From Archaeoglobus sp. JdFR-27 (GTDB lineage Archaea > Halobacteriota > Archaeoglobi > Archaeoglobales > Archaeoglobaceae), in assembly GCA_002011235.1 (NCBI GenBank), contig MTMO01000002.1, forward strand, positions 62,001 through 126,000: DNA of 64,000 nt. The letters are read 5' to 3'. The number at the start of each line of letters is the position of its first letter. The stretch's first letter is position 1. Under the pieces are notes generated by a model. The model was given only the letters and a program-made list of their open reading frames with translations. It searched no databases and was not told where the DNA came from. The position numbers and the translations under genes are program-made. Positions 43,615 to 51,671 of this stretch are shown piece by piece.

Positions 43615-44430
43615 TCAACCATGGATGTCACTGTAAACGGGATGCGCGTAACCTTCTTCGCAATAAATTATCGGAATCGATGCCCCATAAGCAGAGATCA
43701 GATTTTTGTCCGTAAGAACCTCATCAGGCTTCCCGAAGGCCACGATTCTGTTTTTGAGAAGCATGATCTTGTCGATGTGATGGAGAAGAGGATTTACGTT
43801 ATGCACGACAAGCAAAACTGTAACGCCCTTTTTTCTTAGATCGGAAATTAGATCAAGAATCTTGTTCTGACTCGGAATGTCCACACCATTGAACGGCTCA
43901 TCAAGAAGGAGGATTTCAGGCTTTATTGCTAAAGCTCTAGCTAGAAGAACCCTTTGTTGCTGGCCTCCGCTTAACTCTGCAAATTTTTCCATCCAGATTT
44001 CCTCATCCAATCCAACGGATTTAATCGCCTGAATTCCTTCTTCCTCATCGGCCTTCCCTGTGGGCTTCATTATACCTTTCCTCGCTCCTAAACCAAGCAT
44101 CACAACATCCCTGACGAGGATAGGGAAATTGGATGATATATGCTCTTTCTGGGGCATGAATCCTATCAAGTTCATTATCTTGTCCCTTTCCTTCGTGCTA
44201 TAGCCCATGACCCTTATTTCTCCCTTACGAGGTTGTAAAATTCCGAGGATGAGCTTAAGGAGAGTTGTCTTACCCGAGCCATTCGGGCCTGTAATAGCAA
44301 CAAACTCCTCCTTTTTGATAGTGAAGGTTATATCAAAAAGTACGGGCTGTTCACCATAACCAAATTCAACACCTTTTGAAGTAATAGCATCTATTTCTAT
44401 GTCTTCCTTTTCATTTTTACCTTTTACCAT
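43615..44430 (-). CDS. Metal ABC transporter ATPase (ZnuC/MntA type)
   Basis: A 271-residue ABC ATPase of the metal-import family with Walker A TGPNGSGKTTLLKL, Q-loop GFMPQKEH, signature ELSGGQQQRVLLARAL, Walker B ILLLDEPFNGVD and a late histidine in LLVVHNVNPLLHH. It drives the permease encoded 15 bases downstream. The operon order from the regulator is dtxR, binding protein, ATPase, permease. The 131-base space before it has AGGTAGGTCAGGTAGGTTAAG-like repeats. Confidence 0.92.
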   Translation of the reverse strand: MVKGKNEKEDIEIDAITSKGVEFGYGEQPVLFDITFTIKKEEFVAITGPNGSGKTTLLKLILGILQPRKGEIRVMGYSTKERDKIMNLIGFMPQKEHISSNFPILVRDVVMLGLGARKGIMKPTGKADEEEGIQAIKSVGLDEEIWMEKFAELSGGQQQRVLLARALAIKPEILLLDEPFNGVDIPSQNKILDLISDLRKKGVTVLLVVHNVNPLLHHIDKIMLLKNRIVAFGKPDEVLTDKNLISAYGASIPIIYCEEGYAHPVYSDIHG

Positions 44431-44439
44431 CTTATCACC

Positions 44440-44561
44440 TTTAATTCAGGTTTCAAATCAAGCCAAGCTAGTCCAAATCAGTTCACCTTCTTTTTACTTT
44501 ACTTAACCTTTAACCCAATACTTAACCTACCTGACCTACCTCACCTGTCTTTACCTCCCAC
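44440..44561. repeat. Low-complexity repeat between binding protein and ATPase genes
   Basis: The space is made of short irregular repeats; on the minus strand it reads as AGGTGAGGTAGGTCAGGTAGG followed by GTTAAGTATTGGGTTAAAGGTTAAG. The units resemble half-sites of the DtxR operator (AGGTTA), so a regulatory role is possible, but slippage is equally likely. Confidence 0.35.
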
Positions 44562-45566
44562 CTACTTAACACCCTTCCACAGGACAAAAATTACCACCGC
44601 TTCGATACCAACCATGAGAACCAACATGAGAAGTAACCACTGGTTAAAATGGTTAAAATAGTTAAAATGATAACCTTTGTTTCCTGATTGCAATCTATCA
44701 AATGATTTTGCGAATGCGATTAGATTGTACATCTGAATCTCTGCGAAATCCGTTTCCTCACTTCCAACAACGAATTTCACATACACAACAGGCTTTCCCG
44801 AGTCCTTAGACAGTTGTTCTGCTATTTCTCCAGCTTTTGATTTTTTCATCGATTCTGGGACTACTATGCAAGCGTATTCCGATGTTTTCAGTTTTCTCTG
44901 AATTTCTGCATACTCCTTCCCGCTTGCAAAACCCAAACCTTCCCCCAATAGAACTGCTCCAACCTCAAGACCAAAATTTTCAATAATGTACGTAACTCCA
45001 GGAATAACAGCTACACAACTTGCATTATGTTTTTTGATTATCTTTGCTGAGACTTTTTTTAACTCCATCATTTTAGTCTTGAATAAAACGAAACTGTAGC
45101 TAAAATTCTCTTTTTTGTCTGGAGAGAGATCAGACAATCTCTTTTCAATTGCCTTTGCAATCGATACAGCATTCTCAATTTTAAGCCAGTATCCATGGGG
45201 ATTATGGTTAAATCCTGGAAAATCATCGAGCTTTGCTCCTTCTGCTGCGTAATCCTCGAAATCGAGCACTTTTGCCGGATATTCATTCTTAATCTTTTTC
45301 TCAAAACTGAAGAGTTCTGAATTTGTAAGGACTATCAAATCTGCACTCTTCAACTTATCAACGTCTGATTTGGAAAGGGAAAAAGAATGGGGATCGCTTC
45401 CTGGAGGAAGAATGGAGATGACGTTAACATCCCCACCAACTTCCTTTACTATCGGCAAAAAATCGGGATTCGTGCATACAACATCCAGAGCGGGGATTGG
45501 TTTGATGAAGAAAATGAGAATTAAGCTGGAGAGTAAGAACCTGAATAGTACCTCATTTCTTCGCAT
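44562..45566 (-). CDS. Metal-binding ABC transporter protein (ZnuA/MntC type), membrane-anchored at both ends
   Basis: A 334-residue exported protein of the cluster A-I metal-binding family. Residues 1-25 are a signal peptide or anchor (LFRFLLSSLILIFFIKPIPAL). Likely ligands are the histidines in LPPGSDPHSFSLS near residue 61 and NHNPHGYWLK near residue 123, with PGVTYIIENFGLE later. Instead of a lipobox there is a C-terminal membrane helix (QWLLLMLVLMVGIEAVVIFVLW), so it is probably tethered from the C-terminus, as often in archaea. The gene begins immediately after the dtxR stop (TAAATG). Confidence 0.87.
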   Translation of the reverse strand: MRRNEVLFRFLLSSLILIFFIKPIPALDVVCTNPDFLPIVKEVGGDVNVISILPPGSDPHSFSLSKSDVDKLKSADLIVLTNSELFSFEKKIKNEYPAKVLDFEDYAAEGAKLDDFPGFNHNPHGYWLKIENAVSIAKAIEKRLSDLSPDKKENFSYSFVLFKTKMMELKKVSAKIIKKHNASCVAVIPGVTYIIENFGLEVGAVLLGEGLGFASGKEYAEIQRKLKTSEYACIVVPESMKKSKAGEIAEQLSKDSGKPVVYVKFVVGSEETDFAEIQMYNLIAFAKSFDRLQSGNKGYHFNYFNHFNQWLLLMLVLMVGIEAVVIFVLWKGVK

Positions 45567-45971
45567 TTATGTCCCCTCTTCAAGCTCTTCCTCGATTCGA
45601 TTCCCACAAGGACACAATCTTCGACCGTTGAAAAGCACCCTTAACCGAGCTATTAACTCTCCACTAACGTGCTCTTCCAGCCTTGTAGCTTCTCTGCAGG
45701 CGAATTCCGAGCTCAGACCAATATCGTAAAAAAGACATTCCATAAGTCTGTGTTTCATTGTAATCTCTTTGCCCTTTGCTATACCTTCTCTGTTCAACTT
45801 AAATCCTTTCTTTGGGATGTAATCCCCGTAATTATTTTCTGCAAGTTTTATCAGAGCTTCCTGGGCTGTGGGTTTTGAGATCCCCAATCTATTCGAGAAG
45901 TAACTTGGACCAACAACTTCAACCCCATCTTTCAAAGCCTTATAGGCCAACCTGATGTAGATCTCCCTCAC
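45567..45971 (-). CDS. DtxR/MntR-family metal-dependent repressor
   Basis: A 134-residue regulator with an N-terminal winged helix (YFSNRLGISKPTAQEALIKLAENNYGDYIPKKGFKLNREG) and a metal-binding dimer domain containing KHRLMECLFYDIGLSSEFACREATRLEEHVSGEL and the typical ending LCPCGNRI. It should bind Fe(II) or Mn(II) and repress the metal transporter that follows it. The start is GTG 45971; the nearby ATG is followed by a stop. A TATA box and a DtxR-like operator lie within the 25 bases upstream, so the transcript is probably leaderless and self-repressed. Confidence 0.9.
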   Translation of the reverse strand: MREIYIRLAYKALKDGVEVVGPSYFSNRLGISKPTAQEALIKLAENNYGDYIPKKGFKLNREGIAKGKEITMKHRLMECLFYDIGLSSEFACREATRLEEHVSGELIARLRVLFNGRRLCPCGNRIEEELEEGT

Positions 45972-45974
45972 ATC

Positions 45975-45998
45975 GTTAGGCTAACCTAACTATATATA
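45975..45998 (-). promoter_or_regulatory. DtxR-type operator and TATA box of the metal uptake operon
   Basis: On the minus strand TATATATA (45991-45998) is followed at once by GTTAGGTTAGCCTAAC (45975-45990), then the GTG start. The core TTAGGTTAGCCTAAC is identical to the first 15 bases of the bacterial DtxR consensus (TTAGGTTAGCCTAACCTAA). Sitting between TATA and start codon, it would block polymerase when the metal-loaded repressor binds. Confidence 0.8.
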
Positions 45999-46110
45999 AC
46001 ATTTGGGGAAAGTTGAAGATGGTAAATTATGAAGGTAAATTAACGTATTCCTATATATTAAACACAACGAAATTAATGAATTATATTTTAATTATCCTCA
46101 GTGAATTAAC

Positions 46111-46132
46111 CTAACTTGGAATTCCAATTTAG
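46111..46132. promoter_or_regulatory. 22-bp palindrome, possible second operator
   Basis: CTAACTTGGAATTCCAATTTAG is an inverted repeat with a perfect 12-base centre TTGGAATTCCAA and outer arms CTAA/TTAG. It lies about 115 bases upstream of the dtxR promoter and just after a further DtxR-like half-site (TTAACCTAA). It may be an operator for the same or another regulator, or a hairpin. Confidence 0.4.
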
Positions 46133-46225
46133 AGTGGACTGAGTTTTGCTGGGTTTTCCTTTTCACTCAAAAGATTTGTAGTATATAGTCAATATAACCC
46201 ATACTATTTTGCATCCCATATGGAA

Positions 46226-46513
46226 TCAAACTAAAAAACTATACCAGTACCGTATTTCAAGTTCATCCCCGAGAAGAGCAATGTAATCGCTCATGATAGT
46301 TGCCTTAACTTTCAGTGGATGTAACTCGAAGATTCCTATGTCATAGATGGGTCTTGCTTTGCCAATCCACCCTTTCAAAAGTTTCATATTCTTTTCCTTA
46401 TCTTTCAACTTTATAATATTTATATCCGATCCTCTCCTGAATTCACCTGTGATGGATGAACCATAATAACCACACTCACTTAAAAACTCAAGATCTCTTT
46501 TGATTTTATTCAA
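46226..46513 (-). CDS. MNT-like minimal nucleotidyltransferase, degenerate
   Basis: A 95-residue protein starting at TTG. It keeps the GSx10Dx signature of minimal nucleotidyltransferases in YYGSSITGEFRRGSDINIIKL, but the second catalytic aspartate is replaced by asparagine (DIN instead of DID), and the C-terminus lacks the usual ending. Intact MNT proteins are antitoxins that modify the partner HepT. Here the adjacent hepT is broken, so this is most likely a decaying or inactive copy. Confidence 0.6.
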   Translation of the reverse strand: MNKIKRDLEFLSECGYYGSSITGEFRRGSDINIIKLKDKEKNMKLLKGWIGKARPIYDIGIFELHPLKVKATIMSDYIALLGDELEIRYWYSFLV

Positions 46514-46770
46514 CCCCCCTATCCTCTATCAACTCCATATTAGCTCTAATTCTTTCTTCATCTAGAAACCTCTCCACAATTTCTAAAAATTCATACAAGG
46601 TTTCCTGAACCTCATCGATCGATCCAAGCGCTAACTCATCGTCAACCCTGTTGTATCTGTGAACCAGATAGCTCCTCAGACATTACATTTTTTCAGCATT
46701 TCTGCCAGGTTCCCCTCTAAAATCCAGACTCAGCAAAGGACATTATGTTCGAGTAATCACCCTCAACTTC
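46506..46770 (-). pseudogene. HepT (HEPN) toxin gene remnant
   Basis: Reading on the minus strand, the C-terminal half of a HEPN/HepT protein is intact in one frame: LRSYLVHRYNRVDDELALGSIDEVQETLYEFLEIVERFLDEE, with the RNase motif R-x4-H-x-Y. Upstream, fragments GDYSNIMSFAESGF and ILEGNLAEMLKKC read in other frames, separated by frameshifts and stops (a TAA lies just before the LRSYLVHRY part). The 3' end overlaps the MNT-like gene by 8 bases, the normal hepT-mntA order. The 5' limit is approximate. Confidence 0.7.
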
Positions 46771-46991
46771 TCTACTTTTACCTTCAAATCATTGTTATTA
46801 AGTCCATCGTAGCTCCAACAGATGTATGAAGCATGTAAAACCCTACATTTCAATTTTATTTAATTTTGCTTTCGCATTTGGCACATAACATTCTGCACAC
46901 AGTATATACATTGAGTTATACATCTGCCCAATTCATCTTTTATCTTGATTTAATCTTGATTTAGAGAATTTAATACCGAAAGTTTAATTAG
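46771..46991. other. Intergenic region with an 11-bp duplication
   Basis: No gene is evident. ATCTTGATTTA occurs twice in tandem at 46942-46963. GAATTTAATACC at 46966-46977 is a likely TATA element about 22 bases before ATG 46992, which would make the next transcript leaderless. Confidence 0.4.
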
Positions 46992-47444
46992 ATGATTCAA
47001 TCCCAGCAACTTATGCCAGTCGAAAAGGACAACTCAGATTCTGAGACTATCTTACACCTCGGCCCCATAATGCTGGATCAACCTGAAGAATACAGCTTTA
47101 AAGAATTGTTGATGAAGGCTATAGCCCTCGAATCTGGCAAGCTTTACTACTCGAATGGGAGGCTTTACATTCTTGATTACGATACGATTCATGGTGTGAT
47201 GGATGGAAAGTTTGCGATTGTCGAGATGATAATCGACTCATCCTTCTGTGAGGTTGGAGAGTACAGGCGATGGGCTCTTTACCACAGCAGCGAGGATGAG
47301 GTGGAGTATGTTGACGAAATAGAGGACATCAGAGGTGGAACAACAGTTCTGCCCGTGTTAAGAACGGGAAACAGGTTTATAAGGAAAATCGAGGAATATA
47401 TCGAGGAAGGAAAGTACAGATCTGCTGACACTCCAGATGTTTGA
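46992..47444 (+). CDS. Uncharacterised 150-residue protein
   Basis: I do not recognise this acidic soluble protein. It has a mixed alpha/beta pattern (SFKELLMKAIALESGKLYYSNGRLYILDYD, then VMDGKFAIVEMIIDSSFCEVGEYRRWALYHSS) and an acidic middle (EDEVEYVDEIED). The TATA element about 22 bases upstream and normal codon use support it as real. It stands between the decayed toxin locus and the TctA-like permease and has no obvious partner. Confidence 0.55.
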   Translation: MIQSQQLMPVEKDNSDSETILHLGPIMLDQPEEYSFKELLMKAIALESGKLYYSNGRLYILDYDTIHGVMDGKFAIVEMIIDSSFCEVGEYRRWALYHSSEDEVEYVDEIEDIRGGTTVLPVLRTGNRFIRKIEEYIEEGKYRSADTPDV

Positions 47445-47642
47445 TTTTAGTTGATGAAACGGGATTAGAAGATTTAGAAGAAATATCAGTTGTACTATCA
47501 TGAACTTCATGAATTTCATAAATCCCATAAAGATCTCATAAAAACTCACAGCTCACTTCCTTTCAGTTTTCTCAGTTCCTCAATCCCCTCGTCTTTCCAG
47601 TTTCCCAGTTTTTTCAGTTCATTTAAGAACTCTTACCTAACA

Positions 47643-48902
47643 TTAAACATAACCAAGCCTGTAGAGCAATACAGGGAGAATTATGCAACCCATACATGCT
47701 ACCCTTTTCACATTTAGCTTCACAGTTAGCAATCCTGTAAAAGATGAGGCTAAAAGGATTAAAATTCCAAAAACACCTGTCATGTAAAAGCTATACAAAA
47801 ATACGAAAACTAAGATAGCCAGAGAAAGCCTGGAAACTCTCTCCGTTTTTACAACAAATTTAGAAAACAATGCTCCCAAAAGCAAGGTTATGCAAAGGGA
47901 TAAAACTGCAACGAACAAACCGATAAAAATCAGATTCATTATTTCGTTATTGTTAAAATGACTTCCTATAACATACTTGAAAGCATTTGCCGCCCCACTT
48001 CTTGTAAATCCTGTTGAAAAGAGAACAGAGAAGCATAGCATCACATTGGATGTATTTGCAGCTGAAATTGCTGAAATGTAAGCTTCTCTGCTTTTGAGCC
48101 TCGCAGTTGATATCGCTGCAGCTATCCCAGAACTCACACCAGGAAAAAGCGAAACCAAGGCTCCAGAAAAGGATCCAGGAAGCACATGCCTTACTTTCGG
48201 AACGTTCAATGTTACTCTCTGCTCCGGAATTTCCGATCTGTTTTGCATTCCTGCATAAACAACTGGAACAGCGAAAAATCCAAGCATCATAGGAATAAAA
48301 ACGCTCGAGCCAACTCTTATCTCGACATAAAATGAGTATTTGAAGGCAAAATACCCGATTATTCCGGAGAGGACGATTATGAAAAGGCTATATGCCCTTT
48401 TCAACCAGATGTTTAGCGAAGCAGCATAAATATCTCCTTTCTCAGAAAATACGAGGAAAAAGATCACGAGTATAAGGAAGAATGGGGTGATCTCGTAAAG
48501 AAACTTCCAGTTTGAAGAGAGGAAAAGGTTGAAGAGAAGAAAAACCGGCAGAGATACCAAAAAGGAGAACATGCTGCTGAAAGCGGAGATGGAGACTGCC
48601 TGAAAACCTCTACCCTCGAGCACCATCTCGTGGGAGGGTAGAATCGATAGAGCTGTATCCTCATTGGGCACGCCTATGAAGATAGAGGGTAGAATGTCAA
48701 TGAACGTATGGGTTATCGCATTCGTAAAGATTATCAACGCAACCTCTTCAGGCGAGAAGAATTCAAAAAGAAGGGGCAAATATGCTAAGATGAGAGCAGA
48801 AAAAGTGTTGTTATGAATTCCGGGAATTAAGCCACTAATTATTCCAAGACAAACTCCAATCAGAATTGCCTCGAGCATGCTTTCCGGCATACCCTCAAGC
48901 AT
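47643..48902 (-). CDS. TctA/DUF112-family transporter
   Basis: A 419-residue membrane protein with 10-12 helices. The N-terminal half GVCLGIISGLIPGIHNNTFSALILAYLP and the segment THTFIDILPSIFIGVPNEDTALSILPSHEMVLEGRG are those of the TctA family (PF01970), and a second related half follows around SGALVSLFPGVSSGIAAAIST. Bacterial TctA works with TctB and a TctC binding protein to take up tricarboxylates; archaeal members usually stand alone, as here, and their substrate is unknown. Confidence 0.85.
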   Translation of the reverse strand: MLEGMPESMLEAILIGVCLGIISGLIPGIHNNTFSALILAYLPLLFEFFSPEEVALIIFTNAITHTFIDILPSIFIGVPNEDTALSILPSHEMVLEGRGFQAVSISAFSSMFSFLVSLPVFLLFNLFLSSNWKFLYEITPFFLILVIFFLVFSEKGDIYAASLNIWLKRAYSLFIIVLSGIIGYFAFKYSFYVEIRVGSSVFIPMMLGFFAVPVVYAGMQNRSEIPEQRVTLNVPKVRHVLPGSFSGALVSLFPGVSSGIAAAISTARLKSREAYISAISAANTSNVMLCFSVLFSTGFTRSGAANAFKYVIGSHFNNNEIMNLIFIGLFVAVLSLCITLLLGALFSKFVVKTERVSRLSLAILVFVFLYSFYMTGVFGILILLASSFTGLLTVKLNVKRVACMGCIILPVLLYRLGYV

Positions 48903-49072
48903 ACTCTTGGCTCAAAACAACAGAAGAAATAGCCGAGGCGTTATTGCTCTTTTAGCCCCTATCTATCAAAATCGCTGAAAACTTTGTCATCTCTTGTTGC
49001 TCTAAGCTTTTAATTTTTCAATTTTAACTTCCAATCTTAACTTTCAATCTTAACTTCAACCAAAAAATAAAA

Positions 49073-49777
49073 TCAAAATTCTTCAAGAACTCTTTTCAAC
49101 CTCTCAACTGGCTCACCGATTTTATCTGCTATTTCCTCAAGTTCTTTCTCAGAATAACCTATAAAGAATTGATAAGATCTAAGAAATTCTGCCAGCATGA
49201 GGTCATCGTCCACATCCCAAGCGCCAGAATAAAGTGGATTTGAATCTTCAAATAGGAGATACATCTTTTTCAGGTCTTTACCCTTTGAAAGATCCTGTAA
49301 TCTCTGAAATTCTTGAGGATCGTGTTCTTCAAAAAACATGTTATCTGAGATTATTCTCGCCGCATCGCTTCTAAGCTTTTCAGCATCGTATTCCACACTT
49401 GGAGGAGAATTTCTCCTCACCATCTCATCTATTTCCTCCTTCGAGTACCTGAAGACAGAATCTCTTGAGGAAAGGTTCTCAGAAATTTCTTTGAGAAGTC
49501 TGAAGGTTTTCTCGTCTATTGGCGAGATCCTGGATTTTCCCCCGCTAAAAAGTCTAACAGAATAAAACTTCCCACTCCTTAAATCTCTCTTGGTGAGATT
49601 GCTAATTTCTTCAGGAGTCGCAAGAGCAGAAAGAATCAACCTGATTACGCAGTGTTCTTCATCCACCTTCCTTGAAGCTACTGCAATATAATTGAGAAAG
49701 AACTCTACCTCTAAAAGCTTGCTATCCCTTTCACTCGCGTAAACTTTGTATCCATATCGCTGTCTCTGTCTCTCCAT
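49073..49777 (-). CDS. Tyrosine recombinase-like protein without clear catalytic residues
   Basis: A 234-residue soluble protein. Residues 42-130 read like part of a tyrosine recombinase catalytic domain: RLILSALATPEEISNLTKRDL lines up with the usual L..TGLR.sEi..L...D., and SVRLFSGGKSRISPIDEKTFRLLKEI with the gKg.K.R.vPl strand region. The catalytic arginine is missing (ATPEEI in place of LR.sEl), and no HxxR or active tyrosine is evident. The C-terminal half (YEEFLRSYQFF, GYSEKELEEIADKI) is helical. It may be a DNA-binding relic or an unrelated protein; the resemblance needs a structure search. Confidence 0.45.
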   Translation of the reverse strand: MERQRQRYGYKVYASERDSKLLEVEFFLNYIAVASRKVDEEHCVIRLILSALATPEEISNLTKRDLRSGKFYSVRLFSGGKSRISPIDEKTFRLLKEISENLSSRDSVFRYSKEEIDEMVRRNSPPSVEYDAEKLRSDAARIISDNMFFEEHDPQEFQRLQDLSKGKDLKKMYLLFEDSNPLYSGAWDVDDDLMLAEFLRSYQFFIGYSEKELEEIADKIGEPVERLKRVLEEF

Positions 49778-49914
49778 TTTTGGTACCTCTGCCCGGATGT
49801 ATATAAAACTAATCTAGGAGCCTTGTTCAATAGTTTTTAATACTGGCATTTAATACTAGCGTAATCTTAGCCTTATCAGATAGTTCAGTAAATAATTTAA
49901 TACTGAAATATTGA

Positions 49915-50256
49915 ATGGCCCAAATAACTTCTATAAATACCTTTATTAAACCACATGCTTGCATCTTTTCTGTGATTGGACGAGTTAAGCATCCCTCAAT
50001 ACTCCAACTCAGAGGGATAAAGGAGGAGACCAAAAGGCAGATCATGAGTTACATGGAAAGAAAGTCGTTTAAATATTCAATCGAAAGAAAGAAAAACGGC
50101 TTTGACATATATTTCTCCGATGTAAACGAGGCTAGAAGGTTGATTTCAGTTCTAAGGAGACAATTCAACTTCGATTTGAAGATGAGTACGAAATATGCTG
50201 GGCTAAGAAAGGGCAGAGTGAGAGTTTTGTTTGTGTATTCGATCAGGATGAAATAA
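49915..50256 (+). CDS. Uncharacterised small basic protein
   Basis: I do not recognise this 113-residue basic protein. The conserved-looking part is residues 20-113 (SILQLRGIKEETKRQIMSYMERKSFKYSIERKKNGFDIYFSDVNEARRLISVLRRQF and the Arg/Lys-rich end), which could bind RNA. ATG 49915 is used here, but TATA-like elements lie between it and a GTG at 49972 (for example TTTATTAAACC about 25 bases before that GTG), so the protein may start at 49972 with 94 residues. Confidence 0.5.
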   Translation: MAQITSINTFIKPHACIFSVIGRVKHPSILQLRGIKEETKRQIMSYMERKSFKYSIERKKNGFDIYFSDVNEARRLISVLRRQFNFDLKMSTKYAGLRKGRVRVLFVYSIRMK

Positions 50257-50437
50257 AGGTGAAAATAGATACATAGATACAGATAGATGTAGATATGAGA
50301 ACAAAAATGAGGACCGAATCCCTTTAACTTGAATCCTCAACTTTAAATAACCCTCCTAAATTAAATGATTCTTAACAATTTCAATAACTTCAACAAAATC
50401 ACAACAAATCAATAAATCCCAATCCATAGGTGAAAAA

Positions 50438-51505
50438 TTGGAAATCAAATTGGAAGAATTCAAAAAACTGAGGAAAGGATTAAGGTACATATCCGATCTA
50501 TCGGGATTTAATTACCCGAGAGGGATGCTATTCACGATTCTCACCCAGAAAAAAGTGGACCAGGTTAAGCAGGATTATGGAAAGGTTTGTGATCAATTGG
50601 AAGAACTCTCAAACTTCTGGAACACCCACAAGAAAATACCGAACTGGGTTAGGTTGACTCCAATGATGAGGGTCAGGCTTTTGCTGAAGGCCCTTGAGTA
50701 CACCAAAAGGGAGATCAGGGATTCACTCAATGATCCAGAGAAGATCGATGACGCCAACCTTAGAAGGTTGATCTGGAAATCCGTCTTCACCGACTACATC
50801 TATTCCCCCCTTGCTGTAAAACATCAATTCGCCAGAGGCAGATTGGGGGAGCTGATAATCGAGAGATGGCTTGATAACAGGGACATAATCTATAAAACTG
50901 AAAAAGATCTTAGGAAAGAGAGCATAAAAACCCCCGATTTTTACTTCTCAGATCCGATACAGATCAACGGATTTGAAATAAACTGGATAGAGAGCAAGGC
51001 CCTTTTTGGAGATCCAAGAACCCATTGGATCTACTGGAAAAAGCAATTTTCGAAGTATCTCAATCTCTTTGGCCAGGGATTCGTTGTTTACTGGTTTGGA
51101 AAGATCAAAGAGCTGGATAAAAACGTGAAAGTCTGGGAGGAAGAATTCTTTAAAGATGATCTCATGCAGAATCTCCTTGACATGAAGATATTCACATTGG
51201 GTATCAAAGGCAAATCTAAACAGGAAATTGTGAGGATTCTAAGAAAGTTCTCGGTCTCATCGGTGTTCGAAGTGGGAGACGTAGACACAGGCTTGGAGAA
51301 AGAAATGGATGTAGACATAGTGCATCTGGATTTCGAGAACCCCTATTCCAAGGAGTTTATTCAGGCTGTTGGCAGAGTTATTGACGCCTACTCAAAAGGC
51401 AGAGTAATCCTGATCGGCCTGAACAGAGACTGGAGGAGATGTAAGAGAAGAAATCTCTCACTTACCCTTCGAAACATGGGTTTTAAAGTTTTTCACTTGA
51501 GGTAA
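50438..51505 (+). CDS. CDIN1/C15orf41-like TPD-motif nuclease-fold protein
   Basis: A 355-residue protein whose centre has the TPD signature: RGRLGELIIERWL, then KTPDFYFSDPIQINGFEINWIESKALFGD near residues 165-190, followed by YWKKQFSKYLNLFGQGFVVYWFG. The glutamate of RGRLGE, the aspartate of TPD and IESKA give the PD-(D/E)xK nuclease pattern. The same blocks define the eukaryotic CDIN1 (C15orf41) family, mutated in congenital dyserythropoietic anaemia type I. The N-terminus (residues 1-120) is helical and may bind DNA; the C-terminus is a Rossmann-like domain. Function in archaea is unknown. Confidence 0.8.
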   Translation: MEIKLEEFKKLRKGLRYISDLSGFNYPRGMLFTILTQKKVDQVKQDYGKVCDQLEELSNFWNTHKKIPNWVRLTPMMRVRLLLKALEYTKREIRDSLNDPEKIDDANLRRLIWKSVFTDYIYSPLAVKHQFARGRLGELIIERWLDNRDIIYKTEKDLRKESIKTPDFYFSDPIQINGFEINWIESKALFGDPRTHWIYWKKQFSKYLNLFGQGFVVYWFGKIKELDKNVKVWEEEFFKDDLMQNLLDMKIFTLGIKGKSKQEIVRILRKFSVSSVFEVGDVDTGLEKEMDVDIVHLDFENPYSKEFIQAVGRVIDAYSKGRVILIGLNRDWRRCKRRNLSLTLRNMGFKVFHLR

Positions 51506-51521
51506 ATCCTTGAGGTAAATC
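51496..51521. repeat. Tandem duplication, 13 bp x 2
   Basis: Two perfect copies of CTTGAGGTAAATC lie across the stop codon of the TPD-protein gene, the TAA being part of each unit. Confidence 0.8.
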
Positions 51522-51539
51522 CCTAGGTAGTCCTTGGAA

Positions 51540-51660
51540 AGAAGTTAGAAAACAAAAGCAAAAAATAAAAAGTAAAAAGCAACAAAGGCACAAAAGCTAA
51601 AATGCTAAAAAGCTAAAACAATGAAAAATAAAAATAAAATAAAAATTTAGAAATTAAATA
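51540..51660 (-). terminator. T-rich region after the hexuloisomerase gene
   Basis: On the minus strand, downstream of the hexuloisomerase stop, at least eight runs of four to six T bases follow within 120 bases, with repeats of TTTTAGC. This is a strong archaeal terminator. On the plus strand it is simply A-rich and contains no gene. Confidence 0.55.
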
Positions 51661-51671
51661 ACTGGACTAAA

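Noticed and set aside
51530-51660. A long A-rich repeat region that could be a structured RNA or repeat array
   Set aside because: On the minus strand it is a series of T runs following the hexuloisomerase stop, which a terminator explains.
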